From Cyclina sinensis (taxonomy: Eukaryota; Mollusca; Bivalvia; Venerida; Veneridae): 64,000 nucleotides of DNA. Made by a program: the position numbers and the translations under genes. Shown piece by piece: positions 48,931-63,200 of this stretch (the first letter of the stretch is position 1; each line of letters begins with the position of its first letter). The DNA is taken from contig JAAONU010000010.1 of the NCBI GenBank assembly GCA_012932295.1, positions 24,178,977 through 24,242,976 of the forward strand, read 5' to 3'. Below the pieces are notes generated by a model. It was not told the origin of the DNA. It ran no database searches and saw nothing but the letters and a program-made list of their open reading frames with translations.

Positions 48931-51900
48931 TCTTCTATTCGTACTTGTGACAAGAAGCTTAGTTTTGCAATAGGACCTGCCCGTTATCAGGGTTACGACA
49001 ATTTCGACTTACAAATGACTATGATTATATTATGATGAGTTCATAATATTGGATTCTTGGCGCATAATGAAAACATTTCTTCTGTATGATTGATTCTAGT
49101 ATCTGTTTGTTTATTCTACTTCATTGGGTTTCGAAAAAAAAGAGTCATAATTCTTTTAACCAAAAAGCGTAATAATTTATTTATTAATAAAATGAACAAT
49201 AATCCATGTAATTGTTAGAACATCTTTTACTTTGAACTTGTTCCCATTAACATTTTACAGTACTCATTATATTGTTTTATCTGTTATAACATTTAAAAAG
49301 CTTTAAAGGACATGCGACACCAATTTTTGACCTCGAAATTTTCATATGAGCGAAAAAAATATATCTAACTATGAAAGTTTTACAAAATTCTGCAGGTAAT
49401 TTTCATCTTTAAGATTGCTTTTATTGTAAATTAAAATCTATATGTTACGCACTTGGTCGCGCGCACCTGTCACGCGCGAAATCGGAAGTGACGCACATTT
49501 ATCCCTTGCCACTTGACACAGCTGTCTGGACTGTTAACAAAATCTTAAAAATGATGATGCTGGAAAGTGAAAATGAAGACTGAAAATAGTAAAAAAAAAA
49601 CACAAAAATTTTAACAAGTTAAGCTAACATCATGAATATTTATTAAAGACTGTTTAAACAAATAATTTGAAATTTTGATGGAATCTGGAGACCAATGAGC
49701 AAAACTTATATAGAGGCTAGTTCTATTAGTATTAAAAGATACATCAGTGAAAATATCTAGAGATATTTTCCAAGTAACTGATCCAAAAAGATTTTGAACA
49801 TGCTAATTTTTATCCCATCAGTTTTTTGGAAGACTTGATTAGCTAACTCCAGTCGAGAGATTTTTTTCCATGAAAACGTTCTCTTTAAAGTGATGTGTTG
49901 TTTATTTGACTGTGGTATATTTTGCCTGAGGTGCGTGTAAGAAATCTTTGACTAGATCTATGATATTTTTTTCATTATAAATGCATATCGTTGTTTTTGC
50001 TTATCCATTCTATATTTTTTTTGAAAACAAAATAATGATCAAAACACAAATAATATGGTAAGAAGAAGCCCTAAAAACTGTCAAAATCATAACGCAAACA
50101 CATTGGTTTTTTTTCTCCCTCTTTTTTTCTTTTTTCTTAATTGTTCACATTAAGAAGTCGAATAATTTTTATTTTCATCATAAATAGATCTATATACATC
50201 TAATTATCTAATTAAAATATTTAACGACGTGGAAGCTACTTAAGGAAAAAGCATTGAGACATGCTAATTGGAAGCAACTATTACATAATGTTTTCACAAG
50301 TGTGACTGATCAAAAGTAATTCAATCAAGTTGTAAGATCACTTGCCATAAAATTTTGTGAAATGTTTCACATTGTTTGGGTTAAAAAAAGTAAATTGCTT
50401 TGTTTTGACAGCTATGCAGAATATACAAGGGCACAAAGTTTGAATTTAGTTATAAAGATCGAGAAGTAATCACATTTTTATAAATTTACAATTTATAGCA
50501 TGCTATTTGTATAAGTATGTTTTTATTGTGTTTCTTACACTTGTGGTTTAGTATTATTTTTTCATTTAAAAACGGATCCATTATGAGCAGTGTAATTCTG
50601 CATAACTGCCTCGTACAGTAGGGATAAATCTACGTCACAGCCAAAAATTGCGGCGGAAACTAACGATGTCGAAACGGAAACAGCCGATCATCAAAAACAC
50701 GTTTTTTCTTGGGTCAGTGATTCATCGTATTTTATCTTTCTTTCTTTGATTGATTTAGTCTAGAAAACAACGAAAACAGTTTACATTTATTTCTGTCAGT
50801 TCATATTCAACCGAACACCTGAAAGTTATTACACACTTTTTTCAGTACAAAGTCCGACGAAAATGCAACGTGTTTACACATGTCAAAAATAGGTACAGTG
50901 CTATTGAAATAACATTTAAATGTTGAAATACAAGAAAAAAATTCTTGTACAAAGCAAAAACAGAAATTAGGTCATGGTCAGTAAATAAAAAATGAACATT
51001 ACTAGTACGTTTCAATGCTTAGCTTATCGAAACAAGAAGTTGGTTAATGTAAAGTCAATGAAATGTTTAAGTTGAATAATTCATGCAAAGATGCACAAGT
51101 GGCTCCACTTTTATAGATTTTGCATGTGCATCAAAGCAAAAGGTAGGTTACTAGGTCAGTGCCAGCCAAAGTTCACCGTGGAAAATTGTCATACATACGT
51201 CATTCTAATTTCAATGTTGTATCTGCAAAAAACAAGATTCTAGGTCAGAGGGTCAAGGTAAAGGTCAGATGAAGGCCAAGTAAAAAGTAACATATATGAT
51301 TTTATAGGTTCCTACAGTTATCATGTAGCTTATCTTTAGTTTTTCTATATAAGTTTTAATTAAGCTTTTCATCCTAAGGGACAACTTTATACCCTGTGAC
51401 AGTGATGTATACAACTGTGATGTTAGAAACCATTAGACAGTGCTATAAACCAAATATATAAACTCTGGGCGTTGTAGTTTTACAAAGTATTATGTTTTAA
51501 AATCCTAAACAATATATCTTTTTATATATAAATAAAACAAGCGACCCGTGCTGCGGTGCACTTTGAATCTTAGTGCAATCGTATGAAAAACCTTTGTACA
51601 GGTCTACTACACTGCTCATAGTCAAGATACTATAAAAAGGATATTTTTTTTACTGAGGAGTCTCTTAAAACATCAATCGTAACAACTCGGCCTCGTATGT
51701 AAGTGTATGAATACACCAAATGGTAATTCGCCCCGGCTTTAATAAAAATATAAACAAACATGGCAGAACTCAAGCAGTGTATGTCTTATGCATTAGAAAA
51801 ATTGAAAATAAATGTTAATTTAAAGTAAAAACAGATAGCCCTTAGCCTTATCAGCTCGCAAAAATCGCTTTTCAAAATAATATGAATAATAATATTTGAT

Positions 51901-52679
51901 AGTTATTTGCATTGAAATTTCCATTTAAACTATGCGTTTTAATGGGTAATTTATGTTCAGTGCGTCAATTCACTGAGTTTGCTTCACTGGTTTTACGGTA
52001 TTAAGCATGAGTGACCTTGAATACGTTCTTTGTTCGTTACATACTTCCAGTAAGCCTGGCTTCTGGCTTTTAACAGAGTTGTTTCTTTTTGTTTCTTTTG
52101 TATGGAACAAAAACTCTTTGTGGATCAATTTACTAAAACACTTACATTCTTATCCAGTTCAAGCTTGACGCAGTGGCCATCCTGTTTGCCAAAAAGGTAT
52201 GTCAGAATTTATTGTGCCTATGGGAAAAAATAACATATTGTATTTCCTACATACTTGTAAATATAAAATTGTATTCAGCTCTTTGATTAATTGGATTTCT
52301 TGTTAAGAGCATAGTTGAAACACTCGTGTAAATCCTTTTATTTTAGTTAATACGACTATACCCTAAGCAGAGTTATTAAAAAACGTTCAAAATTGTTGTT
52401 TGTCCTAGCAAACCGCCTTCTGAACGTCTGTAAAAGGACTTTTGAAGAAAAACTCGTATCTGTTACATTTCGTAACTGGTCTTTTTGTACATGCCATCAT
52501 TCTTAAATCTTTGCAAAAGCTGCCCTTCTACCTTGAAGTACTTTGTTCTAATTGTCATTAGACAAAGGTATACCTTTAAGGGTTAGTTATATGTAGCTTT
52601 CGTTGTTAGTTCAAAGATCGTGGTCTAAATGACCACTGAGCTTAAATCTCTGTGACTTAATTACAATCAGAATTTATAC
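48931..52679. other. Intergenic, no gene seen
   Basis: AT-rich sequence without convincing exons. A GC-richer island 'ggtcgcgcgcacctgtcacg' near 49,455 and 'acagccaaaaattgcggcgg' near 50,637 stand out, but neither is tied to an ORF. Parts resemble old interspersed repeats; I cannot name them. Confidence 0.4.
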
Positions 52680-53650
52680 ATGTTGTCGTATACCTATTTT
52701 TGCGGTTCCTTTTGGCCTATTCGGTGTTTTGTAACGTGTAATGATCAGCCATATGGGCTAATGATGGGCTAATTAATGTTCCATTGATGGCCTCTGTAAA
52801 TGTCCAGCTGGCTCTATAAATCATGGGGTATTTATTTCCAAAGTTTCTTGTTGTCTAGGGGTTATTATTTCTTATTATTTGTTCTCTTGTCTCTATCATG
52901 TTTAACAATCCACACGTTTCAGTTTTCACTATTTTTTTAAAAAAAAACATGTACACAGTTATTCTATTTTCATTATTAACTTAGTCCTATAATGACCGTT
53001 TTCACAATTTGATTGTTACTCTCTTATAGTGTGGTACCCACTTTTGGGTTCCTTCTTCATTTTACACAAATAATTCCGCAGTTGTTGTAAATATATGTTT
53101 TGTAAAAACGGCTAGGTTTCCAAAACGTGGACAACCAGCTGATATAGTGAGAAAACACTTTCTCTGTTTTATATAATTATGTTTTAAACAAAGCTAGGTT
53201 TCCAAAACTTGGAAAACCTGCTGATCTGTTGAGAAAACCCTTTTCTAAACTATTTTCCGCCAAAAACACCTAAAGACTTGGGCTTAGTACCACCCATTTT
53301 GTAATAAACCAAAGTCAAAATTTTTAATTTTGTCCAATCGGTTAGATTTTTAGCGGGGTTTCTAGAAACATCCCAGTCCTAAGGAAAGAATTTCATATGT
53401 AACGAACATTTAATTTTAATGTCTCTGATATAATTTTATAACCATTAACTCTGAACAGGCCGGAGCTGAATGAGTGCCCGGATCTGTATTTGATTACCTG
53501 ATGGTGACAGACAGGCTGCTAGAATTCTCTTGGGTGACTAAGTTCCTGGAGAGAGGAATAAGATTTTAACCAACATCTTACAGTTTGTAACTATAAAATT
53601 TTATATAAGACTTAGCAAAAACATATCACTGAAAACAGATCTATACAATG
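52680..53650 (+). repeat. Left arm of a ~1-kb inverted repeat
   Basis: Matches the reverse complement of 55468-56414 along its length, for example 'gatctgtatttgattacctg', 'ctagaattctcttgggtgac' and 'ctaggtttccaaaacttgg'. Two internal copies of a ~105-bp segment around 'gctaggtttccaaaac' occur at about 53,110 and 53,190. Confidence 0.85.
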
Positions 53651-55467
53651 TATAAATATTTTTTTATGCATCGTCCACCCATCTGTGAGTCAGTCGCTTT
53701 GAGGTAATATTATCTTTAACCAATGTTGAATATATTGTTAATAAAACATTAAAATACTGCACAGTGTAATTGCTCTCAACAGCTCAGTACAATAGTAGTA
53801 AAAAGTATTCATAAAAATTATAATAGAATATTCGTCGTTCAAAATCATTCATCTGCTATACAGTTTATGATTATGTTAGTATTTTACCAGTCGACTTGTT
53901 ATTATGTAATTTTTCTGTGCAGCGGAAAACGTACCTTTCATAAAATACCAGTACATATAATTATATATATATTTTATTTTTTTTTCCAATACATATGAAT
54001 AAAACAGGTACGAGCCATAATCATTTACATTTACGAAAATCTTGAGTCATAAAACTATTGATGTTTATCACAAAATAACTTTCTTTGCCAAAAAAACAAA
54101 ACAAAACAAAAGCAAAAACAAAAAAACATTACAGTCAAACAAAACTCACTAAAACCCAAATAAAAAAGTACGATATTGGATATTTGCTTAGATACAGAGA
54201 CAATTTAGTATTTCTACTTGTGTAAAATGTTTTTATCAAATCATTATTGTTTCTATGTTTAAAACAAGAATACAGCCTAGATACTTTCAATAAAAATAAC
54301 AAAGCCATGACACTCTTTTTATTGAAATAGCCATACCGCGGTCTTTCTACACTTACCCATTCCATTGTTACTTTATATTCCTTCGATTCAGTCAGTCAGT
54401 CAGTCAGTCAAGCGGCCGGCTAGCCAGCTAGCCAGGCAGTGAACACAGTCAGTTAACTTGAACACTACTCCCTTTTGATCAGGACCTTCCCATTGACATA
54501 TATTTGTATGACCTTGACCACTGAATGTCTTTGAAATTGAGGATTCAGTTGTCAAAATATCTAATATTGGCGATAATTCCCTTCTTAGTAATCAGATTTA
54601 GTTTGTTTTTGCACACAACAACCCATTTGGAGACATCAACTATATGACTTCTTTTACTTTGACCCCTAAATGACCTTGACCTATTTAATTGAATTCATGT
54701 TTGTACTGAAACAGCCCTTTTGGAGAGATCTTCCAAATTACATGTTTTGTCCTGTGACCCTTAAATGAACTTGACCTTTTAGGTTTAGTTCATGTTTGCA
54801 AACAACAACCCTTTGGGAGAGAACTTCCAATTGATGTATCATTGTAAACATTGACCTCTAAATGACATTGACCTTGAGGTCAAATTATCAACAATAAGAA
54901 TAAACACTTCTTTTGAAGAATATTTAATTTATCTTCAGTCCAACGGTCAAAGCACCACTTCCAGGGATTGTCATGTTACAGTGTCAGTTCTTGTTTATCT
55001 GTAAACGTAGCGTTGACGTCAATGAAAAAAGCTTAATAATCGAGGCTCTGCTTTTATCTCTCTCCACTATACCTTATTTGGTGTAAGTTGTATTTTAGAG
55101 ACCGTTCCGTTGTATATCAAGTGCAAAACTTGACGAATTGCAGAATTTCTTTGCATAGTTCTTCAAATGTGTATACAAACTGCATTCAAATATTTATAAA
55201 ATAGAAAATATATGAAAATCAAATGCGTAACGAAATGGTTAACATGTACAAACTATATTTCGCGTTTTACAAAATAAATCTCGCGCTTTTATCGCTTTCT
55301 TATCGTTTTTTTTATTATTATGAGTTTTAGCACCAACCATCTGTAAAGAATATATTTGAACGATTCATTAAACTGAATTGTACAATATTAATATCATTTT
55401 AGCTATAACAATATTACACTTTATTATATACCTATAAATTGTCTTTCTAAAATACACGCACATCTAG
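53651..55467. other. Spacer between the inverted arms
   Basis: About 1.8 kb of AT-rich DNA with a (CAGT)n tract at 54,390-54,410 and, at 54,480-54,960, diverged units of a 'cttttggagagaacttcca' / 'tgaccttgacc' repeat. No gene and no transposase ORF. Confidence 0.5.
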
Positions 55468-56414
55468 TGTAAAGATCTGTTTTCAGTGATATATTTTTGC
55501 TAAGTCTTATTGAAATTTTATAGTTACAAATTGTAAGATGTAGGTTAAAATCTTATTCCTCTCTCCAGGAACTAAAAGTCACCCAAGAGAATTCTATCAG
55601 CCTGTCTGTCATCATCAGGTAATCAAATACAGATACGGGCACCCATTCAGTCCCCGCCTGGTCAGAGTTAATGGTTATAAAATTATATCAGAGACATTAA
55701 AATTAAATGTTGGTTACATATGGAATTCATTCCTTAGGACTGGGATGTTTCTAGAAACCCCGCAAAAAAATCTAACCTACGATTGGACAAAATTAAACAT
55801 TTTGACTTTGGTTTATTACAAAATGGGTGGTACTAAGCCCGAGTCTTTGGGAGTTATTGGCAGAACATAATTTAGAAAAGTTTTTCTCAACAGATAAGCA
55901 GGTTGTCCAAGTTTTGGAAACCTAGCTTTGTTTAAAACATAATTATATAAGACAGAGAAAGTGTTTTCTCACTATATCAGCAGATTGTCCACGTTTTGGA
56001 AACCTAGTCATTCTTACAAAACATATATTAAAACAACTGTGGAATTATTTATATAAAAAGAAAAAGGTATCTAAAAGAGAGTAACAATCAAATTGTGAAA
56101 AACGTTCATCATAGGACTTAGTTTATAGAGAAAATAGAATAACTGTGTACATGTTTATTAAAAACAGTGAAAACTGAAAAGTGTGGATTGTTAATTAAAC
56201 CTGACAGAGACAAGAGAACAAATAATGAGAAATTATAACCCCTAGACACCAAGAAAATTAGGAAAGAAATACCCCATGATTTATAGAGCCAGTTGGACAT
56301 TATCAGAGGCCATTAATGTAACATTAATTAGCCCATCATTTCACGCCTAATCAGTACACGTTACAAAATACAGAATAGGCCAAAAGGAACCGGAAAAATA
56401 GGTTTACGACACTG
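55468..56414 (-). repeat. Right arm of a ~1-kb inverted repeat
   Basis: Inverted partner of 52680-53650, ending at 'ggaaaaataggtttacgaca'. Small indels and substitutions only, so the pair is fairly young or has been kept similar by gene conversion. Confidence 0.85.
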
Positions 56415-57261
56415 GGAAGCTATGTCCGGGATCTGAATTAAAAAAGAAAAAAAACTTGACCACAAAACCAAGTGCCAGGAAGGGACCAGTTTGATCCGAA
56501 CCCGACAAACCTGCCAAAAAGACCAGATAGCGAACACCTCCGAGAACGACGACCAGAAGATCCTGTAAAAGTCACAGACAGCTACTACAACATAATATAT
56601 TTATGGCCCACATTCTTTCGCCGCACTTTCATCAGAAACTTACTCATATTCAAATACCTCTTGAACTGAGTACTAGAAATAATGATGTACACCAAAGACA
56701 GCTTACTTCCCGAAACAAGACCTGGAAACTGAAATCATGCATTTACATGAGGTGCACTTTACAAATTCAAAACAACAAACACATCAAATAAAGATTTTTG
56801 TTATCAAATTGATTACTGACTGTTTTGTTTTTCTTCTCTTTTTTTTCATTCTTTTAAAGAAATTAGTCATAGTTTACTATGTTAACAACATTAATTACTT
56901 CTGACATTGAAAGTTAAAAGCACTATGTACATGCACACATATTTGTATTGCATCATAGAAGAATAAAACAATTTAACGGTTAATAAATCATGTATCGGGA
57001 ATGTGGATTAGAAATGAAAGAACAAAAAACAATTTATGCGCATTCTCTTGGAAATTATAAGATAAATTAATTAGAAATATGAAAAAATAAAGACAACTCT
57101 AGGTTGAAAAAAAATCGTAATCGCTGAGTACCTTAAAAAGTACAAAAGCTTCTTTTTGCACAGTAAACTAATGCTAGACTGTTTTCCTTTACAGATACTC
57201 AAAAAAGTAACAACTGCTTCCTGTTAATGACAGAAAATTTTGGTGGGAGAAATTTATAGTC
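56415..57261. other. Upstream region of the transporter gene
   Basis: No recognised gene. 56,460-56,790 contains two overlapping short ORFs without any family signature; its more even base composition hints at a retroelement scrap. No promoter motif can be named with confidence. Confidence 0.35.
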
Positions 57262-60200
57262 ATGGCTAGAAATCGAACGGATGAAGACTTGGGAGAAAAT
57301 TATGATATTCTTCTGCGAGAAGGTTCGTATTATCCGGGATTTTTTTAACGCATAATACGAAAGAATCTCTAATCTCTATTAGGTTATCGAGCCAGAATGT
57401 GAACTCGTGCAATTCGATAATTGTATTGATTTTAATACAGAAGCACCAATCGGTCGATATAATGAGTTGTAGAACCATATTTACGATAAATAAATCAAAA
57501 TTAAACTTAATTGGACCAGAAAGCTGAGCCTATAAACTTCAGTAGAATAAATAACATGTTCTTTGAGGAAACTATAAGAATACTTCTGAATAACTTAAGC
57601 AAATTAGCAGGCGTCATGGTTAAGCAGAGACGATTGATTTCGTAGTATGTAAGAGATCAGAAGAAATCAAAATTACATTGGGAAGTCATTTGAATATTGA
57701 ACTTAGAGTTTGGATTATATCATAAAGATTACAGATCGGCTGCAGCACTTGCTGACCTTTACAAATTTTGAACTACATCCTTTGCCCTGACGAGACATAA
57801 ATATCAATGAAATTTCTTCTATGTTCCTATTTATCTGTATGTCTGTATCTACATCACTGCGTTAATTCACTTGGTTTTGTTAAGTACATGTGTTTTCTTC
57901 CAGTTTACTGTGATATGTTTTCCATGATCTTGACAAAATGTATGTATTTATATGGATGATAAACTATTTGTAGTTTAAGTCCAAAAGAAATAAATGATGT
58001 TCTGTTCTGTTCTTTTCTATGACCAATAAAGAAAGCATTTATTGGACTATGCATTTCAAGGTAGCAATGAACAGAAGACTATTGACGAAAACGTGACACC
58101 AGATGACATTCTTATAGAGCTTGGAGGGTGTGGTATATTCCAAGTGATGTTGGCAATTACTGTTCAGTCCATGAAGACTGCAGTGTGTTGGGGAATGGGT
58201 GCATTTGCGTTTTTTGCGTACGTTCCAAAATGGCGTTGTGTAAATTACCATGACAACGTCTCCATAGTTGAAAGTAATTACTCGACAATCACTGTACTGC
58301 TGAACAGCTCGACTTCTGAAGATCTATATTGGAATCAGAAATGTTTCACCATGTCTGGACAAAAGTGTACAGGATTTGAATATGATAAAAGTATCCACAC
58401 ACTTGTCAGTGAGGTGAAATTAACCACTTTTTTGTAACAGTTTACATTTTTAATGTGTAAATCGACTTATATGTGAATAGTTGTGTTCATTTCTAGTAAT
58501 ATGTGCATTAAATATCGAATATATTAATCTAAATTTGAGTGGTATTTAAAGATATCAGAACAAAACAGCTAAGTGGTCTTAACTTGTAAAAAATATTGAA
58601 ATTGAAATGGTTTTCTTTTCCCAACTGAAATTGGCCTTAACTGTTTTCACATTGTTGCATCTTTATCATTTTGTTTTCAGTTTGATTTGGTGTGTGACAA
58701 ATCCTGGGTAACAGCTAGTATTATGTCCATACAAATGATCGGAATGATGCTCGGTTCTATCGTCGTTGGCAACTTGTCAGATCTGTTTGGGAGGAAGAGA
58801 CCATTTATATCGTCCATGGCGTTGTTGTTTGTGTTTCACCTTGTTTGCTATTTTTCCGTCAACTGGCAGATGTTTGCTGCAGGCCGTTTTTTCATAGGTT
58901 TTTTGAATATCATATATATCTATGATACAGTGACAGACTAAGACATACTGTACAAGTGATAGCAGGGTGTTGATACAATGACAGACTAGAACATACATAA
59001 CAAGTCATATATATCTACGATACAATGACAGACTAGAACATACTTTATAAGTCATATATATCTACGATACAATGACAGACTAGAACATACATTACAAGTG
59101 ATAGCAGGCTGTTCATAGAGTGACAGACTAGAACATACTTTACAAGTCATAGCAGGGTGTTGGTACAGAGACAGACTAGAACATACTGTACAAGTCATAA
59201 CAGGGTGTTGGTACAGTGACAGACTAGAACATACTGTACAAGTCATAACAGGGTGTTGGTACAGAGACAGACTAGAACATACTTTACAAGTCATAGCTGG
59301 GTGTTGGTACAGTGACAGACTTGAACATACTTTACAAGTCATAGCTGGGTGTTGGTACAGTGATAGACTAGAACATTCTTTACAAGACATAGCTGGGTGT
59401 TGATACAATGACAGACTAGAACATACTTTACAAGTGATAGCAGTGTCTTGATTCAATGACAGACTAGAACATACTGTACAAGTGATAGCAGGGTCTTGAT
59501 ACAATGACAGACTAGAACATACTGTACAAGTGATAGCAGTGTCTTGATTCAATGACAGACTAGAACATACTTTACAAGTGATAGCAGTGTCTTGATTCAA
59601 TGACAGACTAGAACATACTGTACAAGTGATAGCAGTGTCTTGATTCAATGACAGACTAGAACATACTGTACAAGTGATAGCAGGGTCTTGATACAATGAC
59701 AGGCTAGAACATACTTTACAAATCATAACAGGGTGTTGATACAATGACAGGTTTGAACATACTTTATAAGTCACAGCAGGGTCTTGATAAATTAAAAAGC
59801 GAGAACATTCATTACAAATCATAGCAGGGTCTTGATACAGTGACAGAATAGAACATATATTACAAGTCATAGCACCAGTAATTCGTTTTTTTCTTGAACC
59901 AAGTTATATTTATTCTGCTTGTTTTTTTATACCAAATTTTAACGTGATTTTGGCTTGTATTGACAAATGAAATGTTTTTATCTCGTATATTGTCTTTATC
60001 TTTTAGGTATAGGTTCGGCGTTTTATCTAAATATTGAAAACATAATCGAAGGAGAGTATACTTTGTCAAAATGGCGTTCTACCGCCATTAGCTTCCCGTC
60101 GTGGGCGTTACAGCTATCTTTGTTTACACTTTTTGCGTGGCTACTTCACGACTGGGAATACATCACGCTTATAGTATCTTTCGGGTCATTGGCCTTCGTG

Positions 60201-63200
60201 GCAACCTGGTTGTAAGTGATTTCTTTGCTTATCACGTGTCTTGTCTTTTGTACGTTTGTAGTAATTATGGCATTACTTTTGTAAATGTATATCTTTTAAC
60301 GGAAATAAAAATAAAAGTGATACAGTTTGATACTGTTTGCCGTTGTGTTAATAGCAGCGTTTTTATGACACTGTTAATGCAGAGCCGGTGCCCTACTTTT
60401 GTTAGTAGTTTTGGAACTCAAATACATGTAAACGGGTTGTTGTTTTTGACGTATGAACGAATTCCTTAGCAATAAGTATTGTTTGTCAAACATGTCAAAG
60501 TAGTTTATATTTTCTGCTTTCAAAAATTTCCTTTTTTCCTGTTTTCAGTTTTCTCCCAGAAAGTTTCAGATGGCTTATAGCGAGAGACAGATCGAAAGAG
60601 GCAAAATCAATCGTAAAGCAGATTTCAAAATGGAACAAAAGACCTGCACCGAATTATGACCGCATTGTTAAAGCATTTAGCGAACACCACAAGGAGAAAT
60701 CAGAAAATTACAGTCTTCTAGTTCTTTTTCGTAAACTTGTCCTACTTAAGCTAACATTATCATTGCTAGCGGGATGGTATGTCTGCCAACAACTTTTTGT
60801 TCTTTTCAAGGATGTCATTTTTTGGGAAAGTCTTTTTTGTCTTTTCTGTTGTTTTGAGTCAGTAAATATTGATTCCAGTGAACAGATAGTATCATATTCA
60901 ATGACGTCACTGCTTGTTAGGACTGATATTTTGTTGTTAATAGTGGTTACAAATTCTTATTTCTAAATATATTTAGTGACGTTATCATGACTTATACTTA
61001 TTAAATTTAGTGATCAATATATACATTTATGCTCTCTCTTGCACTCTACTTTTTGTCTGTGTGGGAGACTGTGCTTTGAGACTGTGTTTTTTAATGCGAA
61101 AGCGCGGTTTTACGATTTTTTTTTTTTTTTGTTTGTTAGGATTGGATTATTTACATATTCTAACGTGTAAGTTTTTTTTAATAATAGGTTAACTCTTGGT
61201 GTCACTGGCTATGGTATTGGTTTTGGAATTAAGAAGCTGTCGGGCAACATTTTCCTGAATATGTTCATTTTCTCAACAGTTTCAATACCGTCCAAACTCC
61301 TCACGATATACCTTCAGAACAAGTAAGGTTTAGTGATTTCCAAACATATTTCTCTTTGACTAAATAAATTTAAACAATTTATTAGGTTCGTTCCGTTGTA
61401 ATGAAGAAAAAAGCAAACTACTAGAGAATCAATTGTAAAACGTCAGAAATATGTCCTGTCTAGTCACTTGGGTTGGCTATTCAAAGGAAATATTAGAATT
61501 TTAATCACTAAAATGAATGCATTCAAATGTGACTTAATCATAATGATCGTATCTTAATCGTATAGAGCTTTTAACATATAGTTACTGAAAACTGAATCTT
61601 TAAGGGTTTTGTATTCTGACGAAATTTAACCCTTACGGTGGTAAATATTTGAAATGGACTTGTCCATTTGTCAATTTGGAAGGTTCCATTAATTGTTAAT
61701 AGGGGTGCTTGTTGAATGTTTTTTGGACTTTAGAAATGATCTTGGTCTGCGTTGGTCGCAAATGCAGAGTCAGTTGCCACAAGCGGTGTAAGGGTTACGT
61801 TTACTTTGAAACCACTACCTTAACCTTTGAGTGTTATATATTGTTTCTGTTTATACTTTAGAATCGGAAGAAAATATACAACCATGTTATGTTTTTCCTT
61901 ATGTTTCATCGGCGGTCTCACCGTGGGTATAGTCCAGAACATAGGTAAGTTATACAACAATTTAAAGACAGTCAGTGATTTCACGTACATTATATTCTCT
62001 TTCTAAAAAGAAAAGAACTAGGTTCTGAAACAAGTTCAGTGAATATAAAATATGAATATTTACTGTGTTTTGCATTAAGGTTTCTTCAATAATAATAAAA
62101 TGTTGCATCCAAATTTCTTCAATCATTATTATATATTTGGCCTATAGTTGTATCCAAGTTTCAACAGGCATTTGTTTCCATGTAGATGCATCTACATTTT
62201 CTTCTTTGAAGACATCTGTATAATAGTATTTGATGAAAAAAGCGCATTTTCCGGACAGAAGGACAGGGTTTGCTGTCTTATGGTGTAAAAATTAAGTTGT
62301 TTTTCATTCATGTGTATAGACACTCCTGTAAGAGATGGCCTGACAAATGGATTTGCGTTTCTTGCCAGTGCTGGACTTGATGGTGCTTGGGGTCCAATGC
62401 AAACAATGACTGTTGAAGTCTACCCGACAGTTGTCAGGTAGGTTTCGTGTAATTAGAAGATTATATCCTAAAGTTTCAAAATCACCTATTTTAGCTGAAC
62501 TGTGCAGGTGGATAATCATTCAGATTGAATGATCAAACTTCAAACAGCAAAAGTTCAAAAAGTTTCCATAGGCAACATGCATGGTCCACATTTACCGAAT
62601 TAAAAGGTTTCATCTTATTAATTTTACGTCGATTGCGAATCAAGTTCTTACAACTTATATTAATCCCTATCGATGACTGCTTCCTGGGTTCAAACCAGTA
62701 CTGGAGGAGCAGTGGTCGAGGGTTGAGAGCGCTGGACTACCGTTTCGGGGATCGCTGGTTCGAATCCAACCAGGGGTGAGAGGCTACAGCGATATTTCGC
62801 ATTCCTCACTTTTGGCACGAGTACTAGTTTGAACTCGGGAAGCAGTCATCGACTTGATCATTAAAGGTTGTAAATTGATTTAAAATAATAAAGCCTTAAA
62901 CCAGCTTAAATGAAGTGCATGTGCCTTCAGGGATCAATAACATCGGTTTATTACAAGAATTTCCGCATTGACATTATAACTGCGATGTTAATAGTTTTGA
63001 AACAATTAGTCCGTCATACCAATAAATCAATTTAACCTATAAACTATTGTTTAACTGCAATGTTTGTTAATGTATATCTGTATTCTTTCACAGGAACACT
63101 GGCTATGGTTTCGTCAGCACAGCTGCAAGATTTGGCGCAGTCATAGGACCTCAGTTCGTTTATCTGGTGAGATTGTTTTTTGTTGAGTTTTTATTTACAA

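Noticed and set aside
56472..56791. Two short ORFs upstream of the SLC22 gene as a real gene
   Set aside because: No motif, no splice partners and no conserved pattern could be seen.
59052..59870. 272-codon minus-strand ORF, Cys-rich and periodic
   Set aside because: 48-bp minisatellite inside SLC22 intron 3; regular CSSLSLYQ units reflect the DNA period.
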